Origin: Agrypnia vestita
Taxonomy: Eukaryota; Arthropoda; Insecta; Trichoptera; Phryganeidae
Assembly (NCBI GenBank): GCA_016648135.1
Contig: JADDOH010024896.1
Span: forward strand, 62,001 to 126,000
Direction: 5' to 3'
DNA length: 64,000 nt
Part shown: in pieces, positions 1-10,175 of the stretch
How positions within the stretch are numbered: the first letter of the stretch is position 1
Layout of the letters: each line of letters starts with the position of its first letter
Made by a program: the position numbers and the translations under genes
Notes under the pieces: model-generated
Databases searched by the model: none
The model's input: only the letters and a program-made list of their open reading frames with translations
What the model was told of the DNA's origin: nothing

Positions 1-144
1 GGCCCGAGATTCAAACCCCATCTCCGGCAGTTTAATTTGATTTTTATGCCGTGTATTCGAACGAAATTACGGACGTTATACGGAGTTACGGACGGACAAA
101 CAGACAAACAGACGAACGGACAGACAACGAAATTATTATGTTTT

Positions 145-292
145 TTCTTTTCTAAAATCATGTTTCCTATAAATTTTTCGGCTATGTTTCCTGTAAATTC
201 TCGATTTCAGTACATTGACTGGATTAATTTTTTTTTGGATATTGCTGCATTTGCTTTTATACTCCAGATATAAGAGGATTAAAAGCAGAAAC
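145..292 (+). repeat. Right-arm fragment of a foldback MITE family (family A)
   Basis: The segment ends in a block (gatattgctgcatttgc followed by ttttatactcc) that matches the right terminus of the complete copy at 25978-26204. Its inner part, with two 'tttcctataaa'-like blocks, matches the core of that copy. No left arm is visible, so this is a broken copy. It carries no coding potential. Confidence 0.55.
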
Positions 293-629
293 GCCACTTG
301 TATATACCTAATACAGGCAGAGAATACAGGCAATGCATAATCTATTTGAATACGATTTTGTGGCAGATGTCAATTGATAACTGATTGTGAAAGAGCATAT
401 TAATTTTAAAATCTCCGCTCCGGCTTTAAAATCAGTTACAAATACATAGAACTTCGTCTACTGATTAGTGCGCTTTTGCTTCTAATATCCTTAAATGTAA
501 CAGTATTTTAAAGCTCAAAACCTATTTATTATTAAAATTAACTAAACAACAGGCGTGCCCAGTGTGAATATTGAAGTATGTGTTTTAGGTAAACACATAT
601 TTTGGATTAAAGCTATATTACCTAATATG

Positions 630-970
630 TGGGGTATAAAAGCAAAAGTAGCAATACAAAATTTTTTAAAAAAGGTTTTGTATGCACTCACCGAGGATTA
701 CTAATTTTAAATGTTCTGAATTCTAGATTTTATGTATTTATTCCTTCCAAAATCATGTTAAAAGCAAAGAGATCAATATCCATTTCAACCAATCAACCCC
801 CAAGGATAAATCACGTGACAATGTCCAAAAAAAAATTTTAAAAGTTTCGAATGTGGTCAACGAGGAATACTTATTTAGAATTTACCGTACTAATATATAT
901 ATTGCCTATAAATTTATGGGGAAGGGATAGACATAAAATCTAGAATTCAATACATTTTAAATTAGTTTTT
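630..970 (+). repeat. Diverged and rearranged copy of foldback MITE family A
   Basis: The left end (tggggtataaaagcaaaag) matches the family terminus seen at 25978-26204. A second block from about 815 (ggtcaacgaggaatacttat) matches the inner part of the same family, which reads cagtcaacgaggattaat in the complete copy. Non-matching sequence lies between the two blocks, so this is either a nested or a partly deleted copy. Confidence 0.5.
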
Positions 971-1524
971 CTCGGTATCAGCATTCAAAACGTTAAAAAA
1001 ATTAATATTGTTGTCTTCACTTTTATATCCCTCATATTAAAATAAATAAATAAATAAATAAAAACTTTCATACATCTTCTCATACACGCTCTTCGTTTCG
1101 TGAAATTGAATTTTTTGAAAATTGAAAATTTCCCACGAAAACGAAACGACACTAGTGAAACTAACGCTAACAGGTGGCGCTGTTTACACGTTAACACAAG
1201 CATACTGCGATTTTGCGATAAATTTATTTGTCGTGAAAGTTAAATTTCAATCGACATTTTGTGAAAAATTTGAATTCAGCAATTAGAGATCATTACAATA
1301 ATTAGTTCATTTATTTTGTAATGTGAATTAATGTAATCTTCTTTATTTTACTTTTATATATCATATATAAGTAAAATAAAAAAAGAATACATAATATATA
1401 TGATAAGATTATATTATATATAACTTATAATTGTAAAGCCGGAATTTAAACATAATAAGTTCGTGATTTTTGACGGGTTATAGTTAGAAAAATAATAATT
1501 CTACATATAATTAAATTACCCAAT
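971..1524. other. AT-rich spacer without recognisable gene
   Basis: No coding signal. The stretch holds an (AATA)n run near 1040-1062, a GAAA/TTTTC-rich segment at 1085-1140, and a 9-bp AGGTGGCGC site at 1172-1180 that resembles the insect CTCF core. Confidence 0.4.
1461..1488 (+). repeat. Helitron-like 3' terminus, weak copy
   Basis: The block gtgatttttgacgggttatag resembles the better hairpin-plus-CTAG termini at 12306-12334, 12484-12504 and 13318-13342. Here the hairpin is degraded on its left side and CTAG reads GTTAG. It is listed only because the shared 'gacgggtta' tail is exact. Confidence 0.3.
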
Positions 1525-1604
1525 AAAAATATAATATAGAAACAATAACAAAAATTACTTGATATATCAAGTAATTTTTGTTATTGTTTCTATATTATAT
1601 TTTT
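1525..1604. repeat. Perfect 80-bp palindrome
   Basis: The two 40-base halves are exact reverse complements with no loop; the centre is gata|tatc between 1564 and 1565. The symmetry breaks at the next pair outward (t at 1524 against t at 1605). An exact palindrome of this length can extrude a cruciform and is usually unstable, so it is either very young or an assembly fold-back artefact. Confidence 0.9.
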
Positions 1605-1616
1605 TATATTTATTTA

Positions 1617-1660
1617 TTAGTAAAATATTTTTTAATTATAATTAAAAAATATTTTACTAA
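1617..1660. repeat. Perfect 44-bp palindrome next to the 80-bp one
   Basis: The halves of 22 bases are exact reverse complements around aatta|taatt, with outer ends TTAGTAAAAT and ATTTTACTAA. Only 12 bp separate it from the 80-bp palindrome. Both are AT-only or nearly so and have no coding content. Confidence 0.9.
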
Positions 1661-2099
1661 TTGTTTTACTGGTTGAGTATTCCTCTCCCCATCTTTTCAA
1701 CTATTTTTTTTGATTTTATCGTAATTCTTCCATTTCATTAGTAAAATGCTCCTGATATATATAAATATATTCTTCACATAAAGCTTTAACATTCCGATTC
1801 TCATAACATCAATTTGAAATATTTCGTTTATTATACCTTATATTTATACAAACGGTTGAAATTATGCAAAAAAGATACGTATAAATTGCAATATTCATAA
1901 TTGCAATGAAAAATTTGCAAAGTGATATTAAATTGCCTACACCTGTGGAAAAAATTAGATAAAACTATTTGAGATAGGTACCTACTAAATGACAGAAGTC
2001 AACGAATTAATGGGGAAAAATGTTTGCAAATTCGTAAATATGAAACAAGATTTAAAAAAAAAAAGTCTATCACATGTGAAGAAAACCAATAATTAAAAT

Positions 2100-2748
2100 A
2101 TATCGACGGCTCCTACGTATAATATCGTAACCCACAAATCGACGTTTTTTAGTTTTTTGTGTATTTCATATGTATTTAATTATATCTTTATTTCCAAGAA
2201 AGAAAAAAAATATTAACGTTTTTTTCGGACGTATTTTATCGTATCTCAAACAATCACATATTTTTTACGAAGTATACTATCGTATGTAACACTTACGATA
2301 ATTTGCGTTGGAAAATAACATAAGATAATTTTATCTTATGTAACACTTACGATAACATACGTTGGAAAATAACATAAGATAATTATCGTATGTAACACTT
2401 ACGATAACATACGTTGGAAAATAACATAAGATAATTATCGTATGCAACACTTACGTTATTTTACGTCGCGTCTTTTCCGAAGTAAAATGTTGTAAGCCAT
2501 TTATACGATATTTTACGTCGCGTCTTTTCCGAAGCATAATATCGTTTGTGCATTTCTACAAAAACCTTTAATAATTTCGACTTTTTGTGATTATTTATGA
2601 AACTACAGTAAAAAGTAAAATATTGAAACTAAATTTCAAAAAAATTGGGCAATATTTAGATTTACACCGGACGAAAATATGTTCAAATCCTTCTCCTGTA
2701 AAATTGAATTTTGTGGGTTACGATATTATACGTAGGAGCCGTCGATAT
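2100..2748. mobile_element. Non-autonomous DNA element with 39-bp terminal inverted repeats
   Basis: Positions 2100-2138 and 2710-2748 are exact 39-bp inverted copies; the outer end is ATATCGACGGCTCCTACG. The ~570-bp interior has no transposase-like ORF and is largely made of short tandem repeats. The element therefore looks like a MITE mobilised by a transposase coded elsewhere. Superfamily cannot be fixed: the flanks are AT-rich and no clear target-site duplication stands out. Confidence 0.75.
2281..2540 (+). repeat. 51-54-bp tandem repeats inside the 2.1-kb element
   Basis: The block TGTAACACTTACGATAA begins at 2285, 2339 and 2391 and recurs with one change at 2443, giving a period of 52-54 bp. 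Each unit also carries cgttggaaaataacataaga. A second pair of repeats, attttacgtcgcgtcttttc, follows at 2458 and 2509, spaced by 51 bp. The units contain internal inverted symmetry (cgtaa / ttacg). Confidence 0.8.
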
Positions 2749-3472
2749 GAATATATAATTTTATGTTAATATGCATACAAAATAATTAAACAAATTTTGA
2801 ACATTTCCCACGACTAGAGTGTATATTTTAGAAAATGTTTTTTTTCTGATTCTGTTTTCTATTTCCAATATCTGTTTTTAAAAAAGATTGATTAGAATAA
2901 TTTATTTTATTTTATTCTACAGTGAGTTCAATCGCAAGTTAATGTAAAACATTTAATTATTCATTTATAATTCAATTATTACATCATCTTTTAAAAATAA
3001 ATATATTATTTATCCCTTTCACTGTAATATCTATGCATCTTTAAAAGTGACAGTTCGACAACGAATTTTTAATTATTCTATCATGAAGGCTATTGAGTGA
3101 TGTAAATTCAAAATTTCAATAAATTTTATGCGTAGGTACCGACGTATTTAATATGGTAGATTGCGCCATATTAATAATAATGCAAGAATACATGCGCCTA
3201 CTTAGTTTGATAGTTATTTTCATCAAAAATGTATAATTAAAGGGGGTGAAAATATAAAAAAATGTCCTATGGCTCCGACATATATGTATGTATCTACACA
3301 CCACTCCTGCATACAATATTTTTCCGCCACACGCCACACAACAGATCATTGTAGGTACTTTGTTTTGGTCTCTTCAAACATCGTTTGAGTTTTATTTCAA
3401 GTTCAAACGACGTTCTTTTGTTTTATGGAAGATAAAAATTATATATATATATATTTATTTTGTTTTAATCGT
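2749..3472. other. AT-rich spacer, nothing recognised
   Basis: No coding signal, no inverted or tandem structure that I could support. A short (AT)n run lies at 3440-3453 just before the next foldback element. Confidence 0.4.
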
Positions 3473-3964
3473 TATACAGGATGACTCGCAGCTAGTAGCA
3501 AAAACTTCGGGGGAGTTTTCTTCACTCATCTTTGAATAGAAAATATTCTTTAAACTTTGAGTGAAATGTCGACAGTTACGGAGATAAGGGACATCAAAGT
3601 TTGCAATGTTTTTACGATGTTTCTAGCTTATCTTTTGTAAAACTTTACACTGTCATGAAAGTAATTTATATTCAACATTAAAAATTCATTCACTTTGCTA
3701 CAAGTCAAATAAAATTATTAAAACCTTTGCAGAAATTTGAAAATTTAGAAAAAAAGAATTAAGGCAAAAAATTATTGCAGCGATAATCCAACATTTTACA
3801 GAAAATAAGTCAGTACTGGAAAAAAATGCAAACTTTGAAGTCGATTATCTCCGTAACTGTCGACAAACCCCAAAGTGTGAACTATATTTTCTATTCAAAA
3901 TTGAATTAAGATGACCCCCCTGAAGTTCTGCTACTAGCTACGAGATACATAACTACTCTGTATA
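3473..3964. mobile_element. Foldback MITE, TATACAGG family
   Basis: The ends are tatacagga... at 3473 and ...ctctgtata at 3964. The arms of roughly 150 bp pair with each other imperfectly; both contain gctagtagca, tgaatagaaaatat and gtcgacagttacggagat. The interior is AT-rich without an ORF. The arm text gagat-a...catcaaagtttgca is shared with the elements at 37780, 47435, 56888 and 57061, so they form one superfamily. Confidence 0.75.
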
Positions 3965-5021
3965 TTATTCTTTATAAGTTCTATGTAAGCACTTTCTTTA
4001 TCCCCCTACTAACTGAAATCCGTGACACAAAAACATGTACTGTGTTAAAAACTTACTTTCATAATCAATAAGCCATTTTTATTCATCAATTTAACAACCC
4101 AAAATTTTATATTGCGCAACCTACCTTGTAAACACACATCGTATGATTATGGCACAGGGAGCAATAGTTGACGCCCGAAACAACTTGCCCCAGAATCATC
4201 ACTGACAAAACAAACAAAATGTTGAATACACCGGGCTGGAAAGCATTCGGACTGACGCCACACATGATGAATTTAAAAAAAAATATTTTTAAATAAATCG
4301 AACGCGCGCTTTGAACGCCGGCCGCCTGTCAAAACTTTACGCGGGAGAAAAGTTTTTTACAGAGTGGCCTGGCCGGAGATCCACTCGCGGCTCGCTCTTC
4401 TATTGAATAACCCGCGAATCTGAATACGGCGTCTTTTTAAACAAAACTCGTTTCGCTCAGGTGTTAGTCACGGGTGCGTGTACGTTGTGTTCTATACACG
4501 CTTCACACTTCCTCCTGATTGCGTCCATTACTTTCAAGATACGAGACACTTCAATGTTTGTCAATACGACAAAGAGAAATATTCAAAAGCTTTGTTGGCA
4601 ATCGTGTTCCAGGCGTCTTCTTGGTAGTGAACACAAGCGAGGATTTTTTTATGTCATTTTATTATGTTGCTTTAATGATTTAATTACTGACACATCTTTA
4701 GTGGGGGAGCACTAAGCATCACAAAAAATACTTGTTTATTACCTTTATAATAGGTTGATGCTTAATATTATCCGCCATTTTTTTTAAATTTGACGTTTAA
4801 TTGACATTAAGGTGCCTACTGATACACGCTTATTTTTGAGCATGCTCATGAAAATGCTCTAACAACTGTACACACTTGCTCGTTATTAGTATGCTTATTT
4901 TAAGCATATTGATGAATGAGCATGCCCAAAGCTAACAATCAAAACATACATGCTTATTACTGACATACGCTCTTATTCAAAAACGGAAAGTTTGCAAACT
5001 GAAATAGGAAATTGAACTCCA
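3965..5021. other. Spacer with a GC-rich patch
   Basis: Mostly AT-rich. A GC-rich patch at about 4300-4440 (ggccggccgcc... to ...gcggctcgctc) contrasts with the surroundings and could be an old exon or regulatory element, but I see no ORF or paired splice sites. At 4830-4990 the word 'gcatgctca'/'tgctta' recurs several times in both directions. Confidence 0.3.
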
Positions 5022-5132
5022 TGGTTTGTTCGCTTCAAAGCTGGTGATTACCAGCTTAGACAACAAGTCAGGAAAGGGTCAATCTTCGGATCTTGATGAT
5101 CAAGAACTTTTGGCGACTGTAAATGCGAACTA
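5022..5132 (+). pseudogene. Mariner transposase remnant (DNA-binding domain piece)
   Basis: From 5023 the translation gives W-F-x-R-F-K-A-G-D-Y-Q-L followed, after a one-base frameshift near 5092, by S-D-L-D-D-Q-E-L-L-A-T-V. This is the diagnostic block between the two helix-turn-helix units of mariner transposases (WFxRFKxGDxxLxD...DxxLLA). No catalytic domain is recognisable downstream and no TIRs are seen. It is far more decayed than, and different from, the three copies at 17.3, 48.0 and 55.2 kb. Confidence 0.6.
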
Positions 5133-5375
5133 ATGTTGCATTACTAGGTAGCTGGACACTGGAAAATTTTCGCCCGCGAAATCGACCGACTTTCAAGCAA
5201 GGGGAAGCTGAAATTGACGCTTATGATGATTAAAAATATTCTCAGGTTTTCGCGGCCGTTTCTGAATCTACTGTTTTATGTTATGTGGGGTTATAGGTGT
5301 ACCGTGTTTTTACGACCTTTCTGACCCACGCGCGACATCTCCGATTGCATTGCAAAGTCCATCATTAGACACATC

Positions 5376-5418
5376 AGCCCTGATGATGGACCCTGCAATG
5401 GGATCCAAAATGTCGGCC
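5376..5418 (+). ncRNA. Decayed hammerhead-like motif
   Basis: CTGATGA at 5380-5386 is followed by a possible stem (tggaccc / gggatcca) and then aaaa where a working hammerhead needs GAAA, then tgtcggc. The GCC just before CTGATGA can pair with the GGC after it (helix I). The GAAA core is lost, so this would not cleave; it is read as a fossil of the motif that is better kept at 8465, 27047, 37404 and 58148. Confidence 0.35.
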
Positions 5419-5677
5419 AAATCCAAAAAAATAAAAACATGGCGTTTTACCTCAGAAAACACAAGCCAGAAGATTGACTGACGGTGACTACGCCACCGAA
5501 TAATTATTTATTTCTTAATCATATATAGCATACAATATGGGTTGTACTATGCCTGTCTCACGAATGTTCTGTTCTCAAGAATCTGTGTTTAGACAGGCAT
5601 AGTTTACAATATAGTTGTCCAATTAGATATTAATTCATATGTTAGTTAAAAGTTTTTTTTCTTAGTATTGTTAATTG

Positions 5678-6146
5678 TATACAGGGTGGAAAAAATCAAT
5701 GGGCCCTGAAGGGAAACCACTTTAAATCCTTAAGATAGATTATTTTACTTAAAGGAAACATTCCTTTATTTTTAAAAAGAAACAAAACTGCATTCACAGA
5801 TTTTTCGAAAAAATATATAAATAGTTCAAGTATCAGGTATAGGTAATAATATTATATAATACGTGTCCTTCGTATTAGAATTGATGATAAAATAAAATAA
5901 ATTATTAGAGAGATTTTATCCTGAACATTGATCCTATCGATTAGTAGAATAAAATAGCGAGTGTCTATTTTTTGATTTTTTAGCTGGTTCGATTCCCGGG
6001 TAAGGCAAGCGAATTTAAAAAAATTCTTGAATGCAGTATTGTTTCTTTTTAAAAATAAAGGAAAGTTTCCTTTAAGTCAAATAATCTATCTTAAGGATTT
6101 AAAGTGGTTTCCCTTCAGGGCCCACTGATTTTTTCCACCCTGTATA
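5678..6146. mobile_element. Foldback MITE, TATACAGGGTGG type
   Basis: Arms 5678-5796 and 6028-6146 (119 bp each) are inverted copies with only a few mismatches; the outer ends are TATACAGGGTGGAAAAAATC. The arms are much better matched than in the 3.5-kb element, so this copy is younger. The central ~230 bp carry no ORF but include ggttcgattcccgg at 5984-5997, which resembles a tRNA B box. Confidence 0.85.
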
Positions 6147-6241
6147 CAAAATAAAAATAAAGTAATAATAAATTAGTTAATTAAAAAAATTTATACGTTT
6201 TGACAAAAATGAAAAAAATTACAGAAAATAAGAGATATAGT

Positions 6242-6420
6242 TCTTTTCATATAAGCTTGCAATTGAATTAGTGTGGGTACAGTGCGTAATACGCGCATTG
6301 TTTCGCTGTGTTAAGTTTACGGATACGCCCCTCTCGTATCCGTAAACTTAACACAAGGAAACAATGCGCGTATTACGCACTGTACCCACACTAACTCAAT
6401 TGCAAGCTTATATGAAAAGA
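6242..6420. repeat. Long hairpin: 86-bp arms, 7-nt loop
   Basis: Arm 6242-6327 pairs with 6335-6420 around the loop cccctct, with only a few mismatches along 86 bp. The arms are more GC-rich than their surroundings (gtgcgtaatacgcgcattg). Transcripts from either strand would fold into a near-perfect double strand. A compact foldback MITE is the simplest reading; a small-RNA hairpin precursor is an alternative that cannot be decided here. Confidence 0.85.
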
Positions 6421-8059
6421 CCTATACATTGTACACAATACGTTTTCAGTTTGTTTTCATTTTCGATTATGTTACAATATAATTTTTAAACAAAGCCACC
6501 TGCCAAAGCTCTTTTCATTATTAATTGGGCTTCTTTTAAATTTGTATACGAAGATATGCCTTGCTGCCTATCCCAGCTGAAAAGGTATTTTTTAAAAACC
6601 TTTTATAATATAATAACTACTCCCTTCGTTCCTCGTTACTATCTTATAATCTTTTGCATGACGCACGGTGTACGCGACACAAAATCGCCGCATACGCGGG
6701 GAAAAGATTGGAAAAAAGTGGACTGTATTTTGATTGAGAAATGAAGGACGTTTCGACTCACCTTTTTGTGTTTTGGCGTCCCTCGATGCGGTATAACTTC
6801 ACCAAACAACTGTTTCACTTGGTTGGCCACCAACGTTCGTTATTCCCGAAGTTCGGCGAAGACGAAATTAGACGAAAATTATAAAATGTATAATTAGAAA
6901 ACGAGACGAAAAATTGGAGCTCTTAACACAAGCCTTGTCGAAACGAGAGCGAGGATTGGAACTATTGAGGGTAGAATATTTTTCGATAGGGACCAATCAG
7001 TGTTGCCACATAAGAAAAGAACAATATTCTTTTGAATCAATTTCTGTGCCAGCGTGACGTCACGAATATCGAACACACGGGTTTGGATTATTTTGGAGAA
7101 CAAAATAGTCCAACACATCTATTTAAGAACAGTTAGGTACTTATTTATTTTCGAACTTCTTATTTTGATTTCTGCAGTGGTTTCACTGACAGCTAGTGTC
7201 AAAAGTATTTTTATGCTAAATAACCGAACCAATATTTGCCGCGAATATGGCAACACATCTTTGTATTCTTATTTACAAATTAATATAAGGGGATGGGCAA
7301 CGGTCTCGGTAATGTCAATGTCCTTTATCCCGCGTCCATTCTTATTATTATGAAGCGTATATTTTCACTTAAACCATTATTTACTTTTTATGTTTGCAGA
7401 ACTTGAACTCAAAATTCCGAGTAATTATTAAAGAGTGAAAAACTTCAAATTTTTTCGTTAGAAAAATTTATCCTTTTTTCCGTGACTTGTTTACTTTACT
7501 TTAATATTCAAGGAACGACGTGTTAGAAAAAGCAAAGCACTAGTAAAAAAGTTAATTGAATTTTGCTTGTAAAAATATTTATTTATAAAAATAGACTAAA
7601 GTCCTGGCGCCATCTAGCATGATTCATTCAAAGTTAAATCAGGGAAACGTTACATTAAATGGCGGCTCATAAACAAATATTGAATATCGTTTATCTTCCA
7701 CAATAAAAATGAGCATACTGAAATACTTCGGGCATGTCGAAAGAAGTATTGACGCAAATGTGTATTACGCCATTGTTCACTCTCTTTCTTCTCTCGGTTC
7801 TTATAAAAAAATCTAAACTCAGTAAAAATATCATAAAGGATCATTACCAAAGTAATACTGAAAAAAATCTAACTTTTCAAAAAAGATCTTTTTAAATTGT
7901 TTCCAGTACCAAATGTGGATGATATTTTCAAGCAAGTTTCCATATTGAAAATATGCAAAGAAAAAACCTTACAGAAAATCAGGTATACTTCAAGCTTATG
8001 AGAAATGGAAACCAATTTAATAATTTAAATTTAAAATAACCCAAATGCAGAACCACTAT
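6421..8059. other. Spacer with weak exon-like and regulatory-like sites
   Basis: No recognisable gene. On the minus strand a short open frame (roughly 6833 down to 6764) ends at aaaaag|gtgagtc, a good splice-donor match, but the peptide is not one I recognise. A palindromic CRE-like site TGACGTCA lies at 7055-7062, and a minus-strand AGATGGCGC (CTCF-core-like) at 7607-7615. Confidence 0.25.
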
Positions 8060-8178
8060 ATTTATAAAGCCATTTACTACTACAATAACTTACCTATCGA
8101 GATACGCTGCATCAGTAACCTCTCAGAGCAAATCAAAAAAATTAAAATCTTCCTGAAATCAAACTTAAATTCATAAAT
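8060..8178 (+). pseudogene. LINE reverse-transcriptase C-terminal remnant
   Basis: The reading frame gives Y-N-N-L-P-I-E-I-R-x-I-S-N-L-S-E-Q-I-K followed by FLKSNLN and a stop. The pattern YNxLPxEIRxxxSLxxFKxxLK is the usual C-terminal end of CR1/Jockey-group LINE reverse transcriptases. Only this tail is left; there is no poly-A or tandem tail that marks the end precisely. Confidence 0.5.
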
Positions 8179-8464
8179 CATTTAAACCTATAGCTTTTTT
8201 CAAAATATTTCAATACTTCATTATCTGTTACCGTACGATGAAATGACTCGCATAGGTACCTATATATACCTAAAATAAAATTTGAATTATATTATAGGTA
8301 CTTATGTGTTATAGGTACTTCACTACGAATTTCGAAAATGTACACAATTGATTCACGGATGATAGCACCCTTCGGTTTTTGGGAAGAAATCGAATAATAA
8401 TTTATTTATTTGACTCTTAATTGGTTGCGGATATTTTATACGAACCGTTTGTTTTTTCCGAGAA

Positions 8465-8512
8465 ACGATTCTCGACGTTTCGTTGAATTATTATTCAACA
8501 TCATCAGGACGG
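8465..8512 (-). ncRNA. Hammerhead-like motif
   Basis: Read on the minus strand: CTGATGA (8507-8501), a six-pair stem gttgaa-taataa-ttcaac, then GAAA (8481-8478) and CGTC. These are the invariant core elements of a hammerhead ribozyme in order (CUGANGA, helix II, GAAA, then a U-H cleavage site after a minimal helix III). Helix I is short and imperfect here (two pairs next to the core). Such motifs with tiny helix III are known from Penelope-like elements. Confidence 0.5.
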
Positions 8513-8974
8513 AATTTATTTCTTTTAGATTTCTGCTTAGTTTTGATGAATTCTACATTACTCAAATCTGATTCTGACTATTTTAAATCATTTGACGCTG
8601 GAAATTCATAAGATACGATATTGCTGATAATTGAATCTATCAAAATCTTGATTAAATTGACTGACAAATGTTTTTAGAATTTAATCTTCAAAGCATGAAG
8701 TATCTTATCAAAGCTCAAAACATCTGACATTATAGAAATATATTAAATTCCTGTAAGTTTAGTGTTATATTATATATTTTAATTCTTCTTTAATTGTTGT
8801 CATATTTTACAAAGAAAGGGAGTATAATAAAGACTTGGTTTTTATGGGTTAGTTTTTTCCCGCCAATTTTAAGGCAATTATCCTCCAGAATCGTTCTCCA
8901 CCTTTTCAGGCCGTTCTGTAAGTTCGTGGTCATTGGATCTAATGTCGCGTAACACGGAGATGGCGTTTAGAGTA
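8513..8974. other. AT-rich spacer
   Basis: No ORF with recognisable content. The first part may still belong to the Penelope-type terminal repeat that carries the hammerhead-like motif, but no boundary is visible. Confidence 0.3.
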
Positions 8975-9062
8975 AAAAATTATCAACCTGGACCGATGCG
9001 GGAACTTTTGCTCACAAAACGGTCCTGGGAATGCGGTGGGTGTCCATTCACTGAGACGAAAA
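8975..9062 (+). mobile_element. 3' end of a second R1-type element
   Basis: The stretch aacctggaccgatgcgggaa...cttttgctca...cggtcctgggaatgcggtggg parallels the 3' end of the R1-clade copy (12221-12290: ggccgatatggacgcttttgcgca...ggctcagggtatgtggtggg). No coding part is attached, so this is a very short 5'-truncated insertion, or the remnant of one. Confidence 0.5.
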
Positions 9063-9639
9063 TCTCACACAGAGAACGAATATAATACAACGCAAAATAT
9101 ATGGACATCGGCACAGAACAAATATTATTGAATGCATATCTGACGATGAACGACCCAAAATTGTTGTCATCAACCTCTGTCAATATTTTTAACACTCGCT
9201 TTGTTTGTTATGTGGCGTCTTACTAATATATCTTGTAGGCGTAGTTTTTTTCTCTTCTAACTAAGCAAGCACTGTCCCGTCTCTCAGAAACTGGACATTG
9301 CAAAAAACAATTCAAAATATTTGCCTACTTGTAAAATAATTTGTTTATCTAGTGAGAAATATGATTTCTTCGATAATCGCAAAATGATTTCGTGGTGACA
9401 TTATTTAAGCATGTTGGTATTTTCAACAAATTCTGATGAAACAATGTGTGTTATTATTAATTATAATATAGAAATTTCGGGAAGGCTCGATGGAGTGAAA
9501 GAGCGAAATGGTTGTTTAGTTTTTTTCTTCCCGGAGATATGCTCCGGGACCAAGTGAAGATGTACAGGTTAAGAAGTAGATTATTATAATTAAGCAATAT
9601 GATTGTTGGCATTAAGATAAAGATAAGATAAAATAAAAA

Positions 9640-10010
9640 TTAACACTTGAAAAATGCATGTAATTGAATTCAAAAAAATTTGATGGATCAATTAAAAAGA
9701 TGTTTAGAAAATACATTGCATCAATTTGGTTTATAGTAATGTTTCGTTTAAACCAACGATTTCCGCGTTTTTCATCGGTCAAACAACCCGTTCTAAGCAC
9801 ACATATACCTAATAGAAGTATATATATTTTCGTTTTTACCACTTGAAAATGCATCTAATAGAATTCAAACAATGATAGCTCAATTAAAAAAATGTTTAGA
9901 AAATACACTGAATCAATTTGGTTTATAATAATGTTTCGTTTAAACCATCGATTTCTTCGTTCTTTTACCGGTCAAATAATATACGATTTTTACGAAAGAT
10001 TACCATAATC
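9640..10010 (+). repeat. Diverged two-copy tandem repeat, ~195-bp period
   Basis: The block from 9647 (cttgaaaaatgcatgtaattg, then aattcaaaaaaatttgatgg) is repeated from 9842 with scattered changes, through to the shared segment caatttggtttata.taatgtttcgtttaaacc. Copy 1 spans about 9647-9841 and copy 2 about 9842-10005. There is no coding content. Confidence 0.7.
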
Positions 10011-10039
10011 CTAGTTGATACAGCCAGCCCTTAGTGCCA

Positions 10040-10175
10040 GTTGCATCGACTTGGTTTATAGTATTCGTAAAAACCATAGACTTATACGACAACGGATTGT
10101 TTGTTTGGCGGAATATGCAAAAATCCACGGTTTAAACGAAAGATTACTATACACCAAGTCGATTCAACCGGACTT
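10040..10175. repeat. Inverted copies of the same 'TTGGTTTATAGTA' unit
   Basis: tcgacttggtttatagtattcg at about 10047 is mirrored by gattactatacaccaagtcga at about 10142-10163. The unit is the same one found near the end of each tandem copy at 9.6-10.0 kb, now in inverted arrangement, so the whole 9.64-10.18 kb block is one composite repeat of a small foldback element. Confidence 0.55.

Noticed and set aside
1..40. Minus-strand ggggtttgaatctcgggcc as a tRNA or SINE B box at the window start
   Set aside because: Resembles a B box, but the A box would lie outside or is missing, so no RNA gene can be supported.
1172..1180. AGGTGGCGC sites at 1172, 7607 (minus) and 63907 as CTCF insulators
   Set aside because: A 9-bp core is too short to call binding; only the one in the CpG island has supporting context, so it is mentioned there and not claimed.
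6639..6833. Minus-strand open frame ending at a gtgagt donor as a host coding exon
   Set aside because: Peptide not recognised, no acceptor or second exon found, and no ATG at the start of the frame; chance cannot be excluded.
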